Assembly: GCA_021819585.1 (NCBI GenBank)
Contig: JAKAQS010000011.1
Span: forward strand, 1 to 33,677
Direction: 5' to 3'
Origin: Acidobacteriota bacterium
Lineage (GTDB): Bacteria > Acidobacteriota > Terriglobia > Terriglobales > Acidobacteriaceae
DNA length: 33,677 bases
The stretch's first letter is position 1; the number at the start of each line of letters is the position of its first letter. A program made the translations under genes and the position numbers. Of the stretch, positions 1 to 8,001 are shown piece by piece. Under the pieces are notes generated by a model. It saw nothing but the letters and a program-made list of their open reading frames with translations, was not told the DNA's origin and searched no databases.

Positions 1-333
1 AACTCCCGCATCGCGCTGTACAACGCCGTCATCTCTGAGATGCAGGAGATGCCCGCCGACGAGCAATTCCTCAAAGCCCACCGGCGCTCCTTCGGCCATC
101 GGCCCATCCGGGTGCTCACCGCGCAAAATCACGCCTACGATACGGCAAACACTCCGCCGGAGGTCCACGCAAGGCACCTTGCCGATGAGAGCCACTGGGC
201 TGCCGTGCAGCGCCAGTATCTTTCGCTCTCCACCAACTCCAGACAGATTCTGGCCACGCAAAGCGGCCATTACATCCAGTTCGATCAGCCCTCGCTGGTG
301 ATCGCCGCCATTCGCAGCGAGATCCATCGCTGA
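1..333 (+). CDS. alpha/beta hydrolase, C-terminal fragment (5' end outside window)
   Basis: The frame is open from base 1 and ends with TGA at 331-333, so only about 110 C-terminal residues are visible. The end of the protein carries a Gly-His-Tyr-Ile-Gln stretch followed by Asp-Gln-Pro and a hydrophobic helix. This is the usual C-terminus of alpha/beta-hydrolase-fold enzymes, where that His is the catalytic base; the nucleophile and the N-terminal core lie outside the window. The substrate cannot be deduced. A 151-base gap separates it from the next operon, so it is probably not part of the sugar cluster. Internal ATG codons at 40 and 49 are not real starts because the frame continues upstream without a stop. 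Confidence 0.7.
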   Translation, partial: NSRIALYNAVISEMQEMPADEQFLKAHRRSFGHRPIRVLTAQNHAYDTANTPPEVHARHLADESHWAAVQRQYLSLSTNSRQILATQSGHYIQFDQPSLVIAAIRSEIHR

Positions 334-484
334 AGCAGATCAACACCGGATCGCCTCCACGCCTAAGCCGGCGCGAAGACACAACTCGAAGGATAACCAC
401 CGCAGCGTCGCTGGCGCGGCCGCGTTACCTTGATGGCTCCGCTGCGGCGAGCATAGAATCAGGACGTCGTTCCGCACAGGGCGA

Positions 485-1450
485 ATGACACCTTACGCCA
501 TGCAAACTCATCTGGAGATCATCACCGACGACGGCAACCTCTGCGGGGAAGGACCGTTCTGGGAGGACCGCGGCCAGGCCCTCTACTGGACCGACATCAC
601 CGGCCATCGCTTCTTCCGCTATGACTGGCGGCAGCAACGCCGAGATGTCTTGAGCGATGGCTTCGAGGTGGCAGGCTTCTGCCCGCAGGAAGAGGGCGGA
701 TTTCTGGTGACCAACAACCATGGCATCTGGCTATGGGCGCCGGGGGGAAACCCTCTTCTGCTCTCCGCGCAGGCCGAAGGCCAGGAGTGCGTGATGAATG
801 ACTGCGCCGCTGACTCCGTGGGACGTGTCTACTCCGGCTCCTGGCATCTGGACGAACAGGGACGCTCCGCGCCGAGTTTTCTCTTTCGCATCGATACGGA
901 CGGTTCGGTTCATATCGCCGACGAGGGAATCTGCTTCTCCAACGGGTTGGCGTTTTCTCCTGACGAAAGCACGCTTTACTTTGCCGACACTGTGGCGCGT
1001 TGCATCTACGCCTATGACTGGCGCCGCGGCGACGGCATGCTCAGCCGGCGCCGCGTGCTCACGCGCATCGATCGATCAGAGGGAGTGCCGGACGGGTTGG
1101 CGGTGGATGAGGAAGGCTTCGTCTGGTGCGCGCACTGGTTCGGCGGATGCCTCACCCGCCACGATCCCGACGGCAAGCGCGAACGGCGCATCGAACTGCC
1201 GGCGGCTCAAACCTCTTCGCTGTGCTTCGGCGGGCCGGATCTCGATGAGATCTACGTCACCTCCGCGGCGCGCAGCAATGCGCTGATGCTGGCGCCGGAG
1301 GGCTATGATCCCACCCAGCGGCTGATCGGAGGAGCCTTGTATCGGCTGCGCATCGGCATCCGCGGACTGCGGAAGCACCGTTCCAACCTGTCGCGAGCCG
1401 CCCTGGAGCAGGTTGCGGCGCCCATCTCCTCTCCCCCAAAGGAACCATGA
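485..1450 (+). CDS. SMP-30/gluconolactonase family sugar lactonase
   Basis: This 321-residue protein belongs to the SMP-30/gluconolactonase/LRE family of six-bladed beta-propeller lactonases, which hydrolyse aldonolactones to aldonates with a divalent metal. The expected metal ligands are all present: Glu22 in CGEGPFW, Asn153 in FSNGLAF and Asp203 in PDGLAVD, at almost the same positions as in human SMP-30 (18, 154, 204). No signal peptide is seen, so it should be cytoplasmic. ATG 485 is preceded by a weak AGGG; ATG 500 is an alternative start. Its stop overlaps the uxuA start in an ATGA tetranucleotide, which implies translational coupling. With uxuA next to it, the likely substrate is a hexono-lactone such as mannono- or gluconolactone, but this is inferred from context. 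Confidence 0.88.
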   Translation: MTPYAMQTHLEIITDDGNLCGEGPFWEDRGQALYWTDITGHRFFRYDWRQQRRDVLSDGFEVAGFCPQEEGGFLVTNNHGIWLWAPGGNPLLLSAQAEGQECVMNDCAADSVGRVYSGSWHLDEQGRSAPSFLFRIDTDGSVHIADEGICFSNGLAFSPDESTLYFADTVARCIYAYDWRRGDGMLSRRRVLTRIDRSEGVPDGLAVDEEGFVWCAHWFGGCLTRHDPDGKRERRIELPAAQTSSLCFGGPDLDEIYVTSAARSNALMLAPEGYDPTQRLIGGALYRLRIGIRGLRKHRSNLSRAALEQVAAPISSPPKEP

Positions 1451-2664
1451 AACAAACCTGGCGTTGGTTCGGCCCCGAAGATCCCGTTCCTCTGCACTAT
1501 GCCTCCCAGGCAGGCGCGACCGGGATCGTCACCGCCTTGCACCATCTCTATCGCGGCGAAGCCTGGCCGCTGGACGAGGTGCTGAAGCGGCGCGATGAGA
1601 TCGCCGCCGCCGGCCTGGACTGGTCGGTGGTGGAGAGCATCCCCATGCACACCTCCATCAAACTGCGCACCGGCCCCTTCCGGCGTTACATCGATGCCTG
1701 GATCGACTCCCTGGCCGCTATCGCAAAAGCTGGGGTGAAGACCCTTTGCTACAACTTCATGCCGGTGGTGGACTGGGTGCGCACGGACCTTGCCTTCCGG
1801 CTGCCTTCCACCGGCTACGCCGTGCGCTTCGACGCATTGGACTTCGCCGCCTACGATCTGTTCATCCTGCAAAGGCCAGGCGCGGAGGCCGGCTACTCCG
1901 ATGATCGCATCGCCGCCGCCCGTACACGCTTCCAGAAGATGACTCCGGAGTTCATTGACCGGCTGGAACGAACCCTGATCGCCGGCATCTCGGCCTCAGA
2001 GTCGTCCTACACCCGCGAGTCGATGCGCGCCGCCATCGCCCAGTTTGACGGCGTCACAGCCGAAGATCTGCGCGGCAATCTGCTGGCGTTTCTGCGCGAA
2101 GTGGGCCCCGTGGCGGCGGAGTTGGGAATCCGCCTGGCGATCCATCCGGATGATCCTCCCTGGCCGCTGTACGGCCTGCCGCGTATCGTTTCGACGGCCG
2201 GCGATCTGCGCTCGATCCTCGACGGATACAACTCTCCCGGAAGCGGCTTGACCTTCTGCTCCGGCTCGCTGGGCTCCCGTGCGGACAATGATCTGCTGGC
2301 CATGGCGCGGGAGTTCGGGCCGCGTATTCACTTTCTGCATCTGCGCCAGGTGCGGCGCCAGGACGACGGATCGTTTTATGAGTCTGAACACCTGACAGGC
2401 AGCTCCGATATGCTGGGCCTCATCCGCACCATGCTGGAAGAAGAGTGCCGCCGCGCGCGGACCGGACAGACAGACTGGGAGATTCCCATGCGTCCCGACC
2501 ATGGCCACCTTCTGGGCGATGATATCGGGAAGCCGGGAAACGCCGGCTACTCTTTTGTGGGGCGGCTCAAGGGACTCGCAGAGCTGCGCGGCGCCATCCG
2601 CGGGTTGCAGTACGCTGTACCGGAGCTGCGTCCCGCCAAACCGGAGGAGGTCCAACATGGGTGA
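1447..2664 (+). CDS. uxuA: D-mannonate dehydratase
   Basis: UxuA removes water from D-mannonate to give 2-keto-3-deoxy-D-gluconate in hexuronate catabolism, using a metal in a TIM-barrel active site in the cytoplasm. The 405-residue protein begins MKQTWRWFGPED and contains the family hallmarks IHPDDPPWPLYGLPRI, the CSGSLGSR-x-DND region, FLHLRQV and the C-terminal RPDHGH-LLGDD block. Length and motif order match the family (E. coli UxuA is about 394 residues), so it looks intact. It starts inside the lactonase stop (ATGA) and its own stop overlaps the following SDR by 8 bases, so three genes form one coupled operon. No uxaC (uronate isomerase) is in the window, so mannonate may arrive from another route; see findings. 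Confidence 0.95.
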   Translation: MKQTWRWFGPEDPVPLHYASQAGATGIVTALHHLYRGEAWPLDEVLKRRDEIAAAGLDWSVVESIPMHTSIKLRTGPFRRYIDAWIDSLAAIAKAGVKTLCYNFMPVVDWVRTDLAFRLPSTGYAVRFDALDFAAYDLFILQRPGAEAGYSDDRIAAARTRFQKMTPEFIDRLERTLIAGISASESSYTRESMRAAIAQFDGVTAEDLRGNLLAFLREVGPVAAELGIRLAIHPDDPPWPLYGLPRIVSTAGDLRSILDGYNSPGSGLTFCSGSLGSRADNDLLAMAREFGPRIHFLHLRQVRRQDDGSFYESEHLTGSSDMLGLIRTMLEEECRRARTGQTDWEIPMRPDHGHLLGDDIGKPGNAGYSFVGRLKGLAELRGAIRGLQYAVPELRPAKPEEVQHG

Positions 2665-3439
2665 ATTCGACGGCAAAACAGCACTCGTCACCGGAACCAC
2701 AGGGATCGGCCGCGCGATTGCCCTGCGCCTGGCAGAAGGCGGCGCACGCGCCATGGCCTGCGGCGTCGACGCAGCGGCCAACCAGGAACTCACAGCGGAA
2801 GCCCGGCGCCGCGGCCTCGCTCTCCGCGCTGTGGCCGCGGATGTGGCCGATCCAACCTCGGTACAGAGCTTCGTCGATCAGGCGGTGCGCGAACTCGGCG
2901 GGATCGACATGCTCGTTAACGCCGCCGGCATTCAACCCTTTGGTTCTGTATTGGAGACCGATCCAGCTACCTGGAACCGCTGCATGAACGTAAATGTTGG
3001 CGGCATCTATCTGATGGCTCGCAGCGTGATTCCGGAGATGAAGAAGCGGGGAGGCGGCAGCATCGTCAATCTCGCCTCCGTGCAGGGCTACGCCTGCCAA
3101 GTCGGTGTCGCGGTATACGCCACGTCCAAGGGAGCGGTCCTGAGCCTGACCCGCGCCCTCGCGCTGGACCACGCCGGCGACCATATCCGGGTGACTTCCA
3201 TCAGCCCCGGCTCAGTGAGAAGCCCTATGCTGGCCAGCTCTGCCCAGCACTTCTCTCCCGGAGCTTCGCTGGAGGAGAGTTTCGCCCGCTTCGGCGCCGC
3301 GCATCCCTTGGGGCGAATTGGAACTCCGGAGGAAGTCGCAGAGCTGGCGGCCTTCCTGCTCTCCGAGAGAGCCTCCTTCTGTACCGGAAGCGACTTCCTG
3401 GTGGATGGAGGGCTGCTGGCCGGACTTGGAGTCCAGTAA
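2657..3439 (+). CDS. SDR family oxidoreductase
   Basis: This is a 260-residue classical short-chain dehydrogenase/reductase. It shows the Rossmann TGTTGIG nucleotide site near residue 11, the NAAG motif, a catalytic Ser in NLASVQG and an intact Tyr-x-x-x-Lys in YATSK. The start at ATG 2657 is chosen because GGAGG lies 7 bases upstream and the usual short N-terminus then precedes the TGxxxGxG motif; the frame is open farther upstream but only as a shadow of uxuA. It overlaps uxuA by 8 bases. In such an operon it could be a fructuronate/mannonate oxidoreductase standing in for UxuB, or a sugar 1-dehydrogenase feeding the lactonase. Sequence alone does not settle which. Confidence 0.88.
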   Translation: MGEFDGKTALVTGTTGIGRAIALRLAEGGARAMACGVDAAANQELTAEARRRGLALRAVAADVADPTSVQSFVDQAVRELGGIDMLVNAAGIQPFGSVLETDPATWNRCMNVNVGGIYLMARSVIPEMKKRGGGSIVNLASVQGYACQVGVAVYATSKGAVLSLTRALALDHAGDHIRVTSISPGSVRSPMLASSAQHFSPGASLEESFARFGAAHPLGRIGTPEEVAELAAFLLSERASFCTGSDFLVDGGLLAGLGVQ

Positions 3440-3519
3440 TACGGCTCCCCTCTCCCGTTCGCAAATGCGATCCTTCTAGCATCTTCAGTGTTGATGGGTT
3501 CCCGAAGAGGGTTTGCAGC

Positions 3520-3543
3520 GGCGTTTTCATTGGGGAAAACGCC
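3520..3543. repeat. perfect inverted repeat, 9-bp arms
   Basis: GGCGTTTTC and GAAAACGCC flank a 6-base loop ATTGGG. It lies 80 bases after the SDR stop. It could fold as an RNA hairpin ending the uxuA operon, but no T-tract follows it, so an operator is just as plausible. Confidence 0.6.
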
Positions 3544-3603
3544 CATGGACGCAAAGACTCCAAATGAGACCTGCGCTCGTAAATACTCCCACCAATACTT
3601 TCT

Positions 3604-3617
3604 TTTTAGGCATAAAG
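3604..3617. promoter_or_regulatory. operator-like palindrome, upstream copy (TTTTA-GGCA-TAAAG)
   Basis: This imperfect copy of the recurring TTTTA-N4-TAAAA element is preceded by TTTCT, matching the flank of the other copies. Its centre lies 31 bases from the centre of the next copy at 3632-3648, about three helical turns, so a regulator could occupy both sites on the same DNA face. Confidence 0.45.
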
Positions 3618-3631
3618 GGATATATATGGTA

Positions 3632-3648
3632 TTCTTTTATCCGTAAAA
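3632..3648. promoter_or_regulatory. operator-like element, near-identical to the one at 25518
   Basis: TTCTTTTATCCGTAAAA differs at one base of 17 from the element at 25518-25534. Its core TTTTA-TCCG-TAAAA is an inverted repeat. It sits upstream of the ROK kinase/PMI genes and overlaps a possible -10, as expected for a repressor site. Confidence 0.6.
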
Positions 3649-3663
3649 GCGATATTTATCGCT
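3648..3663. repeat. palindrome AGCGATA-TT-TATCGCT
   Basis: A perfect 7-bp inverted repeat with a 2-base centre directly abuts the operator-like element at 3632-3648. It resembles a dimeric repressor site and differs in sequence from the recurring element, so it may bind a second regulator. Confidence 0.5.
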
Positions 3664-3798
3664 GCGATGAATCGGCCTTGGGCGACTGCGGGGGCAAGAA
3701 GATCCCAGCCGTGGCCCCGGCCGGACAGGACACTCCCCGAACTCCATGCGAATGACTTGGCATTACGGAATTTGCCGCTACTTTCCGGATCTGTGGCC

Positions 3799-4731
3799 AT
3801 GAAGATTCTGGCCGTCGATCTGGGAGGAACGCACGCCACCTGCGCTCTCGTGGAAGGGCGGCGCATCCTTGTGCGGCAAACGCTTGCCCTGCCCGGCTCG
3901 CCGTCGCTGGCGGCTACCCTCGAGGCCATCGCGAGTTCGCTGGAAGAGCTTCACGCCGGGAGCCCTGCGCAAGGCATCGGTTTTGGCTTCTGCGGGCTGG
4001 TGGATTCCCGGCGAACCCGGATCGCTTCCACGAATGGCAAGTACACCGATGCGGTCGATCTGGATCTTGCGGGCTGGGCGCGCGAGCGCTTTGGGCTTCC
4101 GCTGCGGCTGGAAAACGATGCGCGGCTGGCTCTGCTCGGCGAGTGCTTCGCCGGCGCTGCGCAGGGTGAGACCGACGTGGTTATGTTCACCCTGGGCACC
4201 GGCATCGGCGGCGTGGCCATGATCGGGGGCCGGCTGCTGCGCGGAAAACACGATCAGGCCGGAGTGCTCGGGGGGCACATCCCGGTAAACTTTGCAGGCC
4301 GCCGCTGCACCTGCGGCGCAGTCGGGTGTGCGGAGTCGGAGGCCTCGGGATGGTCGCTGCCGCTTGTGACGCGCGCCTGGCCGGGCTTTGCCTCCAGTGC
4401 GCTCGCCGCCCGCAACATCGATTTTCAAAACTTGTTCGCCTGCGCCACTGCGGGAGATGCTGTCTCACGCGAGATCGTCGACCACTGTCTTCGTGTCTGG
4501 GGAGCGGCAGCCGTCGCCGCAGTCCACTCGTTTGACCCCGAACTGCTGGTCTACGGTGGCGGCGTCATGCAAAGAGCCGATCTCATCCTGCCCTTCCTTC
4601 AGGACTACCTGAACGCACATGCCTGGACGCCCTGGGGCAAGGTTCGGGTTCGCGCCGCGCAACTCGGCAATGACGCCGCGCTCTTGGGCGCGGTTCCCCT
4701 CTTCGATCAGGAGCTTCCCCTTGTACGATAG
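3799..4731 (+). CDS. ROK family sugar kinase
   Basis: This 310-residue ROK protein phosphorylates a hexose with ATP. It has the phosphate-binding DLGGT at residues 7-11, the catalytic Asp107 in ENDARLALLGE, the LGTGIGG loop, and a zinc site formed by His160 plus Cys170, Cys172 and Cys177 in CTCGAVGCAE. No helix-turn-helix precedes the kinase domain, so it is an enzyme rather than a ROK repressor. ATG 3799 is chosen because the ATP motif must lie at the extreme N-terminus; its ribosome site is weak. Its end overlaps the PMI-like gene by 11 bases. The neighbouring isomerase suggests a mannokinase or fructokinase role, but glucose is also possible. Confidence 0.87.
   Translation: MKILAVDLGGTHATCALVEGRRILVRQTLALPGSPSLAATLEAIASSLEELHAGSPAQGIGFGFCGLVDSRRTRIASTNGKYTDAVDLDLAGWARERFGLPLRLENDARLALLGECFAGAAQGETDVVMFTLGTGIGGVAMIGGRLLRGKHDQAGVLGGHIPVNFAGRRCTCGAVGCAESEASGWSLPLVTRAWPGFASSALAARNIDFQNLFACATAGDAVSREIVDHCLRVWGAAAVAAVHSFDPELLVYGGGVMQRADLILPFLQDYLNAHAWTPWGKVRVRAAQLGNDAALLGAVPLFDQELPLVR
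4709..4713 (+). promoter_or_regulatory. ribosome binding site deciding a TTG start
   Basis: AGGAG lies 7 bases before TTG 4721, inside the end of the ROK gene. The protein from this TTG begins with Tyr-Asp-Arg-Phe-Pro, which as I recall resembles the N-terminus of related PMI-like proteins. The nearest upstream in-frame ATG (4670) lies deep within the ROK coding sequence. Confidence 0.7.
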
Positions 4732-6451
4732 ATTTCCCTGTGTTCCCGCAGGCTCCAGCGACGAATGCCTCCAAGGCTGGCCGGAGATTGGCCAGACGAT
4801 TCGAGGCCAGACTCGTCCCGGCCATCTCACCGTCGTCGAGTGTTATCCCGGAGTGTTTCTGGAGGAAGTACGCCGCGAACTGGCCGCCGCTCTGCCGGAT
4901 GCGGCCTTCATCCACACCCCGGACCTCTTTCGTCCCGCCGATGAGATTGACCGAATGCTGGAGCCACTGCTCGGCGACGACCCCGTCTTTGGCCGAATGA
5001 ACTCGATCGAGATGGAGGACTTCTTCGATCCCTCCAAACGAGCCGATGCGCGCCGCCGATGCTCCAATGCGAGCGCCCCTACCGTGATTTTCGGCCCCGG
5101 AGCCTCCCTGGTCGCTCCGCATGCGGACTTCCTCGTCTACGCGGACATGGCTCGCTGGGAGATCCAGATGCGCCAGCGCCGCAATGAGATCGCGAACCTG
5201 GGAGCGGAGAACTTCAGCGAGCGTCCTTCGCTGAAGTACAAGCGCTCCTTCTTTGTCGACTGGCGCGCTGCCGACCGGCTGAAGTCGCGCCTTCTCGACA
5301 AGATCGATCTGCTGCTGGACACCAACCTTCCCAACCAGCCCAAAGCGATCTCCGGCCATGTCCTTCGCCGCAGCTTGGCCGCGGTAGTTCGCCGCCCGTT
5401 TCGCGTGGTTCCATTCTTTGACCCCGGTCCGTGGGGCGGCCATTGGATGGAGCGCGTCTGCGGGCTGCCGGCCGGCGACAATCCGAATCATGCCTGGTGC
5501 TTCGACTGCGTGCCGGAGGAGAACAGCCTGCTGCTCGCCTTCGGTAACCGGCGCGTGGAAATCCCCTCCATCAACGTCGTTCTGGCTCACCCCGAGTCCC
5601 TTTTGGGTTCCGGCATTTATGCCCGCTTCGGCGCGGAGTTCCCCATCCGCTTCGACTTTCTCGACACCATGGGCGGCGGTAACCTTTCGCTCCAGGTGCA
5701 TCCGCTCACCGCCTACATTCGCGAGCACTTCGGGATGGATTACACGCAAGACGAAAGCTACTACCTGCTCGATGCCGCCCCGGGCGCCTGCGTTTATCTG
5801 GGACTGAAAGAGGGCATCGATCGCAACGCCATGTTACGGGATTTGGAGCGCGCGCAGAGCGGCGATTTTGATTTCCCGGCGGAGAACTACGTCAACCGCT
5901 TCCCGGCGCGCAAACACGACCACTTCCTCATCCCTGCGGGCACGGTTCATTGCTCCGGGAAAGATAGCATGGTGCTGGAGATCAGCGCTACGCCTTACAT
6001 CTTCACCTTCAAGCTATGGGACTGGGGCCGGCTCGGTCTGGACGGCCGCCCGCGCCCCATCCATCTGCAGCACGGCGCGGCCAACATTCAGTGGAACCGG
6101 ACAACGGAGTGGGTCCGCCAATCACTGGTGAATCGCGTACAACCGCTCGCCGGCGGCGACGGCTGGCGGGAAGAACGCACCGGACTGCATGAGTTGGAGT
6201 TCATCGAAGCGCGCCGGCACTGGTTCACCAAGACCGTGCCTCACGATACCGCCGGCAGCGTACACGTGCTCAACCTGATCGAAGGCGAGCAGGCAGCCGT
6301 CGAAAGCCCCTCGGGCTCCTTCGAGCCTTTCGTCGTCAACTACGCGGAGACCTTCATCGTACCCGCCGCCGTCGGCCCGTACACCGTCCGCCCCTGTGGA
6401 CCGGATCGCCGCCGCCAGTACGGAACCATACGCGCGCAGGTGCGGGTGTAG
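4721..6451 (+). CDS. class I mannose-6-phosphate isomerase-like protein with long N-terminal domain
   Basis: The C-terminal two-thirds is a type I phosphomannose isomerase cupin, which interconverts mannose-6-phosphate and fructose-6-phosphate with zinc. Gln325 and His327 in LQVHP, the acidic DES-YYLLDA segment and His410 in PAGTVH match the zinc ligands of the family. At 576 residues it is far longer than simple PMIs (about 320-400). The first ~220 residues contain LTVVECYPGVFLEEV, which recalls a kinase-like fold but without a recognisable P-loop. The start is TTG 4721, supported by a strong AGGAG. It overlaps the ROK kinase by 11 bases, giving a kinase-isomerase pair suited to mannose entry into glycolysis. 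The exact substrate is not proven. Confidence 0.82.
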   Translation: MYDRFPCVPAGSSDECLQGWPEIGQTIRGQTRPGHLTVVECYPGVFLEEVRRELAAALPDAAFIHTPDLFRPADEIDRMLEPLLGDDPVFGRMNSIEMEDFFDPSKRADARRRCSNASAPTVIFGPGASLVAPHADFLVYADMARWEIQMRQRRNEIANLGAENFSERPSLKYKRSFFVDWRAADRLKSRLLDKIDLLLDTNLPNQPKAISGHVLRRSLAAVVRRPFRVVPFFDPGPWGGHWMERVCGLPAGDNPNHAWCFDCVPEENSLLLAFGNRRVEIPSINVVLAHPESLLGSGIYARFGAEFPIRFDFLDTMGGGNLSLQVHPLTAYIREHFGMDYTQDESYYLLDAAPGACVYLGLKEGIDRNAMLRDLERAQSGDFDFPAENYVNRFPARKHDHFLIPAGTVHCSGKDSMVLEISATPYIFTFKLWDWGRLGLDGRPRPIHLQHGAANIQWNRTTEWVRQSLVNRVQPLAGGDGWREERTGLHELEFIEARRHWFTKTVPHDTAGSVHVLNLIEGEQAAVESPSGSFEPFVVNYAETFIVPAAVGPYTVRPCGPDRRRQYGTIRAQVRV

Positions 6452-6657
6452 CTTGCCCGGCAACCCGTTTTGGCTCCACTGTTCCTTCGGCGAGATAGAG
6501 TGCCTTCAACCCGCATCCGCCATCGGACCTTTCCCGAAGAAGAACGCGCGGAGGAGCGGGGGCGCTATCCACACTCACTCATCGCCAAAAAATCCCTCTA
6601 CGCCGACATTTCTTGCCTTGATGGGAGCGCGCAGTCCGCACATGACCCAACACCAGC

Positions 6658-6667
6658 TATTCTTTTA
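6658..6667. promoter_or_regulatory. half-site of the recurring operator-like element
   Basis: TATTCTTTTA is identical to the left half of the copy at 3630-3639, but the right half is not conserved. It lies 27 bases before the MFS start. A ten-base AT-rich match can be chance, so this is weak. Confidence 0.25.
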
Positions 6668-6693
6668 GTTCGGGGTAGGGGCGGGAAGATTTG

Positions 6694-8001
6694 GTGACGG
6701 CGACCACCACAACAGAGCGAAAGAGGGGAGCGAGACCCCGCCGCCGCCGGCGCATCGCCTGGCTCCTCGGGCTGGGCGTGCTCATCAACTACTTCGATCG
6801 CGTCAATCTCTCGGCCTCGCATCATGCGCTGATCGTCACGTTCGGGATCTCCAACGTCACCTTCGGCATCCTGGCCAGCGCATATAACTGGACCTACGCC
6901 TTGTGCCAGCTACCCATCGGCTCCGCGCTCGACTGGCTGGGCGTGCAGCGTGTGGGCCGCGTCAGCACCTTCCTATGGGGCCTTGCCTCCTGCGCAGCCG
7001 CGGCGGCTCCCAACGTGCCATCCTTCTTTGCGGCGAGGCTCGTGCTCGGAGTGGGGGAAGCGCCAACCTTCCCCGCCAACGCCAAAGCGATCGGGAACTG
7101 GTTTCCAGCCCACGAGCGCAGCTTCGCAACCAGCTACTTTGACGCGGCTGCGAAGCTCGCCTCAGCCATCGGCGTGCCCCTGATCGGCATCCTGTTGCTG
7201 CACGTCGGCTGGCGGCTGAGCTTTGCGGCAACGGGACTCGTGAGCATGCTGTACTTCCTGCTCTTCTTCTTTGTCTACCGTGAGCCGGAGCAGGATCCGC
7301 ACCTGAGCCCGGAGGAACTCGCACTGATTCGCGAAGACGAGAGCAAAGCGGAAGATGCGTCGCTACACCCGGTATCCCTTTGGAACCTGCTGCGACAGAG
7401 GCGAGTCCTCGGGCTGGCCATTGGCTTCGGATCGTATAACTACATCTTCTATCTTCTACTGGTGTGGCTGCCGACCTACCTGTCTGAGTCACTGCGCACC
7501 AATCTGCTGGACTCCTTTCTGTACACCGGAGTTCCGTGGCTGGTGGCAACCGCAGCCGATCTCCTGATTGGCGGCTGGCTTGTCGACACGCTCATTCAGC
7601 GCGGCTGGAATGCAAACCGCGTGCGCATGGCCGTTCTGGTGGGCGGAACGGCGATGGGCCTGGGCATTCTCGGCGGGGCGCACGCGCACAGCCCCGCCGA
7701 AGCCCTGGTATGGATCAGCGTCTGCATCGGCGGCCTGTCGGCGGCAGCGCCTGTCGGATGGTCCTTCCCTTCCCTGATCGCTCCGGGCGGCTGCGCCGGG
7801 CGCGTGGGCGGCATCATGAACTTTTCCAACCAGATCTCCGGGATTACGGCGTCCATCCTCACCGGCATTCTGGTCCAAAGGTGGCACAACTTCGCCGCCG
7901 CCTTTACGGTGGCTGCGGCGTACCTTGCGGCAGGAATCTGCGCCTACATCTTTCTGCTGCGCAATGCCGAACCCATCCGGCTGGAGGAGACGGCCGGCTA
8001 A
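6694..8001 (+). CDS. MFS transporter, hexuronate (ExuT/ACS) type
   Basis: This is a 435-residue major facilitator with about 12 membrane segments. The first helix motif NYFDRVNLSASH and the early DWLGVQRVGR loop are typical of the anion:cation symporter branch that includes the hexuronate carrier ExuT and related sugar-acid transporters. It would import uronates or aldonates by proton symport. GTG 6694 is preferred to TTG 6691 because GGGAAG ends 5 bases before it. The N-terminus is rich in Thr and Arg before the first helix. It follows the PMI-like gene by 242 bases, and its stop codon overlaps the convergent SDR stop by 4 bases. It supports a uronate/aldonate role for the cluster. Confidence 0.85.
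   Translation: MTATTTTERKRGARPRRRRRIAWLLGLGVLINYFDRVNLSASHHALIVTFGISNVTFGILASAYNWTYALCQLPIGSALDWLGVQRVGRVSTFLWGLASCAAAAAPNVPSFFAARLVLGVGEAPTFPANAKAIGNWFPAHERSFATSYFDAAAKLASAIGVPLIGILLLHVGWRLSFAATGLVSMLYFLLFFFVYREPEQDPHLSPEELALIREDESKAEDASLHPVSLWNLLRQRRVLGLAIGFGSYNYIFYLLLVWLPTYLSESLRTNLLDSFLYTGVPWLVATAADLLIGGWLVDTLIQRGWNANRVRMAVLVGGTAMGLGILGGAHAHSPAEALVWISVCIGGLSAAAPVGWSFPSLIAPGGCAGRVGGIMNFSNQISGITASILTGILVQRWHNFAAAFTVAAAYLAAGICAYIFLLRNAEPIRLEETAG

Larger units (their letters stand above)
3440..3798 (+). promoter_or_regulatory. intergenic control region before the ROK kinase gene
   Basis: This 359-base stretch holds no convincing gene. It contains a perfect 9-bp inverted repeat (3520-3543), then an abruptly AT-rich block (about 3590-3660) packed with palindromes, then about 135 bases of GC-rich leader. 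The frame of the kinase is open back to 3667, but the extra 44 residues lack family similarity, so the leader is treated as untranslated. A possible -10 with a TG extension is TATTCT at 3630-3635; no good -35 is seen. Confidence 0.6.

Noticed and set aside
3667-3798. 44-residue N-terminal extension of the ROK kinase
   Set aside because: The ATP-binding motif of ROK kinases lies at the extreme N-terminus, and the extra part is Pro/Arg-rich without similarity.
4583-5749. Long open frame of 388 codons on the minus strand
   Set aside because: It lies wholly antisense to the ROK and PMI-like genes, has no family motif, and is explained by GC-rich codon bias.
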